Assembly: GCF_900188445.1 (NCBI RefSeq)
Contig: NZ_FZOR01000065.1
Coordinates: forward strand, 1-33,618
Direction: 5' to 3'
Length of the DNA: 33,618 nucleotides
From: Actinomadura meyerae
GTDB lineage: Bacteria; Actinomycetota; Actinomycetes; Streptosporangiales; Streptosporangiaceae
A program made the position numbers and the translations under genes. Each line of letters starts with the position of its first letter. The first letter of the stretch is position 1. The notes beneath the pieces are model-generated. The model made no database searches and was not told the DNA's origin. It saw nothing but the letters and a program-made list of their open reading frames with translations. Positions 29,847 to 33,618 of this stretch are shown here, piece by piece.

Positions 29847-31315
29847 GCGTCCTCCCTCTCCCGCCCGTCGCCCGCGAGGACCTCCACCGCGCCCTCCCGG
29901 ACCGGACGCAGCGGCAGCTCCAGGACGAAGCAGGCGCCCCCGCCGACCGGGTGCTCGACCCGGGCGGTCCCGCCGTGCGCCCGCGCGATCGACGCCACGA
30001 TCGCCAGGCCGAGCCCGGCCCCGTCCGTCGGCCGCGGCCCCTCCCCGGCCCGGACGAACCGGTCGAAGATCCGGACGGCGTCCGCCTCGTCCACCCCCGG
30101 CCCGGTGTCGCGCACCCAGAGCACGGCCGCGGGCCCGTGCACCGCCGAGCCGATCTCGATGACGTCGTCCTCGCCGGTGTGCCGGACCGCGTTCGCCGCC
30201 AGCTGCATCAGCGCCTGCGTGAGCCGCTGCCGGTCGGCGACCGTCCGCACCTCCGCGACGCCGCCCACCCGCCACCGGCGCGGCGCCATCCCGCGCGCCT
30301 TGGCGACCGTCTCGACCGTGAGGTCGGCGAGGTCCGTCGCGTCCGGCGCGAGGAAGTCGGGACGTTCCGCCTTCGCCAGCACCAGCAGGTCGTCCACGAT
30401 GCGGCCCATCCGGTCGAGCTCGTCGAGCAGCAGCGCCCGCGTCTCCGCCCGCCCCGCCGGGTCGTCGTCCATCAGCTCCAGATGCCCGCGGATCACCGTG
30501 AGCGGCGTCCGCAGCTCGTGCCCGGCGTCGTCGACGAACCGGCGCTGCGTCGCGAACGCCGCCTCCAGCCGGTCTAGCATCACGTTGAACGTGGCGGCGA
30601 GGGCGGCGACGTCGTCGTTGCCGCGCACCTCCAGCCGCCGGGTCAGGTCCGACCCGCTGATCCGCTCCGCCGCCTGCCGCACCAGCCGGACCGGCGCCAG
30701 CACCCGGCCCGCGACCAGCCATCCCGCCGCCCCGGCCACCGCGAGCGCGCCGAACGCGGTGAACCCGAGCACCCGGGTCGCCTCGACCACCTCGTCCCGC
30801 TGCCGGTCGCGGAACTCCACCACGACCAGCGCTCCGCGCGCGCGATCGCCCACCACCCGCACCGGCAGGACCGCGTACCGGACGCGTCCCGCGCGGCTGT
30901 CGACCCACCCGTGCTCGGGACGGCCGGCCCGCGCGGCCCGCGCGACGAACGCCGCGTCGCGGTCCAGCCGCGCGGGCGGCGGGTACGGGCTGCGCCGGTC
31001 GGCCCGGCCGTCGACGACCGTGAAGAACGTCTCCTCGTCGTCCGGCAGGTTCTGGGCGAGGTAGGTGGTCAGCAGCGTCCGGACGTCCCGCGCCTGGACG
31101 CCGCTCTGGGCGTACTCGCGGAGCTTCGCAGCCTCATGCCCCAGCTCCTCGTTGAGCCGCTCGTCCAACCGCGCCGACTGGACCGACCAGGTCACGAAGA
31201 CCGACCCGCCCAGCGCCAGCGCGACCAGCAGCAGCATCCACCCGACGATGCGGGCGCGCGCGCTGAGACCGTGCGGCCCCGCCTCAGTCGTCGTCGGCAT
31301 CGTCGTCATCGTCAT
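29843..31315 (-). CDS. Sensor histidine kinase
   Basis: A 490-residue membrane kinase; in-frame ATG codons at 31315, 31309 and 31300 are all possible and all overlap the end of the upstream gene. Helix 1 is about residues 23-45 (RIVGWMLLLVALALGGSVFVTW). An extracellular sensor of about 130 residues follows. Helix 2 (VLGFTAFGALAVAGAAGWLVAGRVL) leads to a HAMP domain. The H-box is QRRFVDDAGHELRTPLTVIRGH with the phospho-histidine at about H266. The ATPase domain has QLAANAVRHT (N-box), DTGPGVD (G1) and GAGLGLAIV (G2). It phosphorylates the regulator encoded directly downstream. The stimulus is unknown; the neighbouring Asp-rich protein may take part in sensing. Confidence 0.95.
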   Translation of the reverse strand: MTMTTMPTTTEAGPHGLSARARIVGWMLLLVALALGGSVFVTWSVQSARLDERLNEELGHEAAKLREYAQSGVQARDVRTLLTTYLAQNLPDDEETFFTVVDGRADRRSPYPPPARLDRDAAFVARAARAGRPEHGWVDSRAGRVRYAVLPVRVVGDRARGALVVVEFRDRQRDEVVEATRVLGFTAFGALAVAGAAGWLVAGRVLAPVRLVRQAAERISGSDLTRRLEVRGNDDVAALAATFNVMLDRLEAAFATQRRFVDDAGHELRTPLTVIRGHLELMDDDPAGRAETRALLLDELDRMGRIVDDLLVLAKAERPDFLAPDATDLADLTVETVAKARGMAPRRWRVGGVAEVRTVADRQRLTQALMQLAANAVRHTGEDDVIEIGSAVHGPAAVLWVRDTGPGVDEADAVRIFDRFVRAGEGPRPTDGAGLGLAIVASIARAHGGTARVEHPVGGGACFVLELPLRPVREGAVEVLAGDGREREDA

Positions 31316-31583
31316 CGCTGTCCGGCGGAGGCGGTGGAGCGACGGGCTGCACCGTCCGCTCCGGCGTCACCGAACGCACCGTCCGCTCCGGCGCCGGCCG
31401 CGGCGTCCTGGACGCCTTGGACGGCTCGGACGCCTCCACCGGACTGCTGGACGCGGGCGTCACCTGCACGGTGTCGCCCAGCCGTGGCGGTGCACTCGTC
31501 TGCGCATGGGCGAACACGGCGGCGAGCCCCAACGTGACGAGGGCCGCCGCTCCCGCACCTGCTAACGCCGCTCGGGTGGCCAT
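31284..31583 (-). CDS. Small exported or membrane-anchored Asp-rich protein
   Basis: A 99-residue protein from the ATG at 31583; a start at 31616 would add 11 residues. The N-terminus is a signal peptide or anchor (RAALAGAGAAALVTLGLAAVFAHAQT). The mature part is Pro/Ser/Thr-rich with an internal repeat (PERTV-R-S-V-T-PERTV-Q-P-V) and ends in an acidic tail D-S-D6-A-D3. The stop codon lies inside the start region of the histidine kinase gene (about 32-base overlap), so translation is coupled. The acidic tail is a candidate site for divalent cations or a polycation. The family is not recognised. It is the first gene of the two-component operon. Confidence 0.65.
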   Translation of the reverse strand: MATRAALAGAGAAALVTLGLAAVFAHAQTSAPPRLGDTVQVTPASSSPVEASEPSKASRTPRPAPERTVRSVTPERTVQPVAPPPPPDSDDDDDDADDD

Positions 31584-31637
31584 GCGCCCACTATCCCCCG
31601 AGACCACCCCGACCACGACGAAGCGCGGATGAGAAGC

Positions 31638-31649
31638 CTCTCATGAGAG
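31638..31649. promoter_or_regulatory. Palindrome in the divergent promoter region
   Basis: CTCTCATGAGAG is a perfect 12-bp palindrome between the two-component operon and the DUF4956-VTC operon, just upstream of the direct-repeat array at 31651. Confidence 0.55.
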
Positions 31650-31650
31650 C

Positions 31651-31683
31651 GCCTTAACGGTGGCCTCATCGCGGCCTCACCGC
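31651..31683. promoter_or_regulatory. Array of 11-bp direct repeats, likely response regulator site
   Basis: GGCCTCATCGC (31662-31672) and GGCCTCACCGC (31673-31683) are head-to-tail repeats differing at one position. They are preceded by the weaker unit GCCTTAACGGT (31651-31661). An exact 11-base period places each unit on the same DNA face, as in known sites of OmpR/PhoP-family regulators. It ends 19 bases before the DUF4956 start codon. Confidence 0.6.
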
Positions 31684-31702
31684 TCCCGGGAACGCTGTAC
31701 CC

Positions 31703-32287
31703 ATGCGCGACGACATCATCTACGGCCTCACCGCGGACCTCCTGGCGATCGCGGTCCTGGCGCACCTGATCTACTTCCGGCGCCACCGCAGGCGCGACCT
31801 CCAGCTCGCCTACATCGCCGTCAACGCCGGCGTGTTCACGGTCGTCTCGCTGCTCCTCGTCCAACGCGCGGACCTGGCCATCGGCTTCGGCCTCTTCGGA
31901 GTGCTGTCGATCATCCGCCTCCGCTCCAGCGCCCTTACCCAGGAGGAGGTCGGCTACTACTTCATCGCCCTCGCACTCGGCCTGGTCAACGGCCTGGCAG
32001 CCCAGGTGCCGTGGCTCGCGCTGCTACTCGATGTCGTTCTGCTGGCGGTCATGTACACCGCGGACCACCCACGCCTGGGGCCCCGCATCGAACACCGCCT
32101 CATCACCCTCGACGTGGTGCACGGCGACGACACCGCCCTCCGAGCCGACCTGGAGAGCCGCCTCGGCGGCACCGTCCTCCGGCAGTCGGTGACAGAGGTC
32201 GACTACGTCCGCGACGTCATGGTGGTGGACGTCCGCTTCCACCGCGCCGAGCGCCGTAACCTCTCTCGGAGCTTCCTATGGACCTGA
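31703..32287 (+). CDS. DUF4956 membrane protein
   Basis: A 194-residue protein. It has about four hydrophobic segments in the first 125 residues (ADLLAIAVLAHLIYF, LAYIAVNAGVFTVVSLLLVQ, LAIGFGLFGVLSIIRLRS, YYFIALALGLVNGLAAQVPWLALLLDVVLLAVMY) and a cytoplasmic alpha/beta domain at the C-terminus (ALRADLESRLGGTVLRQSVTEVDYVRDVMVVDVRF). The GFGLFGVLSIIRLRS-x-x-x-T-x-x-E-V-G-Y-Y-F motif is diagnostic of DUF4956. The family is regularly found beside VTC-domain genes. Here the stop overlaps the VTC start by ten bases. A role in moving or protecting polyphosphate at the membrane is inferred from that association only. Confidence 0.88.
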   Translation: MRDDIIYGLTADLLAIAVLAHLIYFRRHRRRDLQLAYIAVNAGVFTVVSLLLVQRADLAIGFGLFGVLSIIRLRSSALTQEEVGYYFIALALGLVNGLAAQVPWLALLLDVVLLAVMYTADHPRLGPRIEHRLITLDVVHGDDTALRADLESRLGGTVLRQSVTEVDYVRDVMVVDVRFHRAERRNLSRSFLWT

Positions 32288-33117
32288 CGGCCTTCCCCGG
32301 AGTCGGCCTGGCCGAGGTACTGGCGAACTCCGCGCTGCAACTCCGCGTGGACCGCAAGTACATCGTCCCCACCCGACTCATCCCCGCCCTGCTCACCCAA
32401 CTGACATCCACGCACGCCGCCCTGGAAATCGACGGTCTCCGCACCTTCCGCTACACCTCGACGTACTTCGACACCCCTGGCCTGCTCACATACCGCCACC
32501 ACCTGCAGGACAGACGCCGCCGCTACAAAATCCGCACCCGCACATACCTCGACACCAACGAGTCCATGTTCGAGGTGAAGCTGAGCGGCACCGGCGACAC
32601 CACCGACAAGCGCCGCCTGCCCCACGACCCGGCATACCGCGAAGAACTCACACCGTCCGCCTACGACTTCCTCTGGGAAACGTTCCTGTCCGCCTACCGC
32701 ACGAACCCGCCGTCCCTACTGCTCCCGTCAGCGACCACGACCTACGACCGCACCACGCTCGTCCAACGCCAGGGCACAGGCCGCGTCACTCTGGACACCG
32801 GCCTCGTCTGCACACACCACACCACCCGCCGAGCCGCCCGCAACGACTGGGTACTGCTCGAATCCAAGTCGTCCACCGCCGACACCCCGGTGGACCGCAT
32901 CCTGCGCCGCATGGGCCTGCGCCCCGCGAGCCTCAGCAAGTACTGCCTGGCAGTAGCCGTCCTCTACCCTGGCACCACGGCCAACCCGTGGCACCGTCCC
33001 CTACGCCGCTGCTTCCCCCAGCCCCACCGGCACAACGCGCAAAACCTCCACCAAGTCGACTACGATGCGGGACGAGCCCGCCGGCGTAGCTCAATTGGCA
33101 GAGCATCTGTCTTGTAA
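32278..33117 (+). CDS. VTC-domain polyphosphate polymerase
   Basis: A 279-residue protein with the triphosphate-tunnel fold of yeast Vtc4, which polymerises ATP gamma-phosphates into polyphosphate. Tunnel elements in order: LRVDRKYIV (basic first strand), RYTSTYFDTP, the basic cluster RRRRYKIRTRTY, FEVKLSG (metal-binding Glu and Lys), TTTYDRTTL, RVTLDTGL, WVLLESKS (Glu and Lys), and SKYCLA near the end. It starts at ATG 32278 within the DUF4956 gene. The conserved domain ends near residue 245. The last 35 or so residues are unlike the family, and the reading frame has no stop until it reaches the anticodon loop of the tRNA-Thr gene, overlapping it by 38 bases. Confidence 0.88.
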   Translation: MDLTAFPGVGLAEVLANSALQLRVDRKYIVPTRLIPALLTQLTSTHAALEIDGLRTFRYTSTYFDTPGLLTYRHHLQDRRRRYKIRTRTYLDTNESMFEVKLSGTGDTTDKRRLPHDPAYREELTPSAYDFLWETFLSAYRTNPPSLLLPSATTTYDRTTLVQRQGTGRVTLDTGLVCTHHTTRRAARNDWVLLESKSSTADTPVDRILRRMGLRPASLSKYCLAVAVLYPGTTANPWHRPLRRCFPQPHRHNAQNLHQVDYDAGRARRRSSIGRASVL

Positions 33118-33152
33118 ACAGAAGGTTAGGGGTTCAAGTCCCCTCGCCGGCT
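33080..33152 (+). tRNA. tRNA-Thr (anticodon TGT)
   Basis: A 73-base cloverleaf. The acceptor stem is GCCGGCG (33080-33086) with CGCCGGC (33145-33151) and discriminator T33152. The D-stem is GCTC/GAGC. The anticodon stem TCTGT/ACAGA (33106-33110, 33118-33122) encloses loop CTTGTAA with anticodon TGT at 33113-33115. The T-arm is GGGGTTCAAGTCCCC. No CCA is encoded. It reads ACA threonine codons. Confidence 0.96.
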
Positions 33153-33159
33153 CGCAGTT

Positions 33160-33194
33160 CAGAGGCCCCTCGCGATCTTCGTGAGGGGCCTCTG
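33160..33194 (+). terminator. Terminator after tRNA-Thr
   Basis: CAGAGGCCCCTC (33160-33171) and GAGGGGCCTCTG (33183-33194) form a perfect 12-bp stem with an 11-base loop, eight bases after the tRNA. Confidence 0.85.
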
Positions 33195-33501
33195 CTATCA
33201 CCGTGGATGCCATTCTGGGAGCCACAGGGTTCAGCCGCCGAACAATGCGCCGCTTGATTCGCTTCACCGCATGCGTGATCCGCAGCGCTCCGGCCCGCTA
33301 GTCAAGGGGCGGGGGCGCTCAGGCGGCTGCGCGGCCCCGCGCCAGGCCGCCGGGAGCGTGGGGCGTGGGTTCGCGAACCGGGCCGCTTCCGAGGCGTCGG
33401 CCTTGCTGGATCCGGTGGTGGAGGGGGCGAGGGCTCTGCCATGGGGATCGCTGGTCCCGCGCCCGGTCGGCCCCAGCGCAGCGGCCACGGCGAGCCACGC
33501 G
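33195..33501. other. Region downstream of tRNA-Thr, no confident gene
   Basis: About 300 bases with mixed composition. One plus-strand frame stays open throughout and runs into the possible zinc-ribbon ORF; minus-strand frames are Arg/Pro/Ser-rich and look like shadows. I see no duplicated tRNA end, integrase or insertion sequence here. Confidence 0.4.
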
Positions 33502-33618
33502 ATGCAATGTCGGCGCTGCACAACTGACAGTGATGATGTAGGTGAGCGCCTCCCGCTGGGGTCTGGCCCAACGCCTGACTGGCCTGGTGCCTTCAACGGG
33601 ATCTGCCGACCCTGCGCG
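33502..33618 (+). CDS. Possible zinc-ribbon protein, truncated by the window edge
   Basis: A plus-strand frame is open from upstream of ATG 33271 to the right edge. The segment from ATG 33502 reads MQCRRCTTDSDDVG and later NGICRPCA, giving C-x2-C-x27-C-x2-C, a plausible zinc ribbon. Its third-codon GC (24 of 39 codons) is far lower than the neighbouring genes, which suggests either an acquired gene or no gene. Start codon uncertain: ATG 33271, GTG 33358 or ATG 33502; none has a good ribosome binding site. No function can be proposed. Confidence 0.35.
   Translation, partial: MQCRRCTTDSDDVGERLPLGSGPTPDWPGAFNGICRPCA

Noticed and set aside
29847..30908. N-terminal extension of the response regulator frame
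   Set aside because: The open frame upstream of TTG 29846 is antiphase to the histidine kinase and Arg/Gly-rich; the TTG has its own ribosome binding site.
28854..31064. A 736-residue plus-strand frame antisense to the P450, regulator and kinase genes
   Set aside because: It crosses three well-supported minus-strand genes and has no domain.
33080..33152. tRNA-Thr as an occupied attachment site inside the window
   Set aside because: No second copy of the tRNA 3' end was found in the window and no integrase is present.
33264..33596. A 110-residue minus-strand frame at the right edge
   Set aside because: Low-complexity Pro/Ser/Arg composition, no ribosome binding site and no domain; the plus-strand Cys-pair frame is more plausible.
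1..33618. CRISPR arrays, insertion sequences, prophage genes
   Set aside because: No regularly spaced repeats, transposase, integrase or phage structural genes were seen on either strand.

Overview
This is a 33.6 kb, very GC-rich chromosomal window from an actinomycete. The evidence is extreme third-position GC, frequent GTG and TTG starts, an actinobacterial rRNA leader, a solo groEL with CIRCE operators, a thrC-cysO pair behind a SAM-I riboswitch, a DUF3263 gene beside otsB, and mycosin-like and Ser/Thr-kinase proteins. From memory, the groEL2 / thrC-MoaD / otsB-DUF3263 neighbourhood also occurs in Streptomyces. Overall flavour suggests Thermomonosporaceae (Actinomadura-like), but the genus is a guess.

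Left part (1-8.8 kb). The window opens in the leader of an rRNA operon transcribed leftwards off the edge, with three candidate promoters. Next come a small membrane protein, two paralogous scramblase/LURP-one-like proteins, and groEL with two CIRCE operators upstream and an intrinsic terminator downstream. Three small unassigned genes and a DUF5959-like gene follow. Then come the SAM-riboswitch-controlled thrC-cysO operon and a cation diffusion facilitator.

Middle (8.9-19.2 kb). This holds trehalose-6-phosphate synthase (with its phosphatase 6 kb further on), a sulfotransferase, an ECF sigma factor divergent from a transmembrane Ser/Thr kinase, and a PadR regulator with an operator over its own promoter. 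A proline-rich membrane-anchored protein, otsB, a DUF3263 protein, a MarR regulator with a palindromic operator and a SHOCT membrane protein follow.

Right part (19.3-29.1 kb). A membrane-anchored subtilisin (mycosin-like) with a long repetitive cytoplasmic tail is followed by a DUF485-ActP acetate-type symporter pair and a GlsB/YeaQ stress membrane protein. A TetR regulator is divergent from an FAD oxidoreductase plus DHA2 efflux pump, with three matching operator-like inverted repeats in 90 bp. A cytochrome P450 lies convergent to the pump.

Right end (29.2-33.6 kb). A two-component system (small Asp-rich membrane protein, histidine kinase, response regulator) is divergent from a DUF4956 membrane protein and a VTC-domain polyphosphate polymerase, with 11-bp direct repeats and a palindrome between them. 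This is the best candidate for an incompletely described system: a two-component-controlled bacterial polyphosphate polymerase. The polymerase reading frame runs into a tRNA-Thr(TGT) gene. A strong terminator follows, then lower-GC sequence with a possible zinc-ribbon ORF leaving the window.
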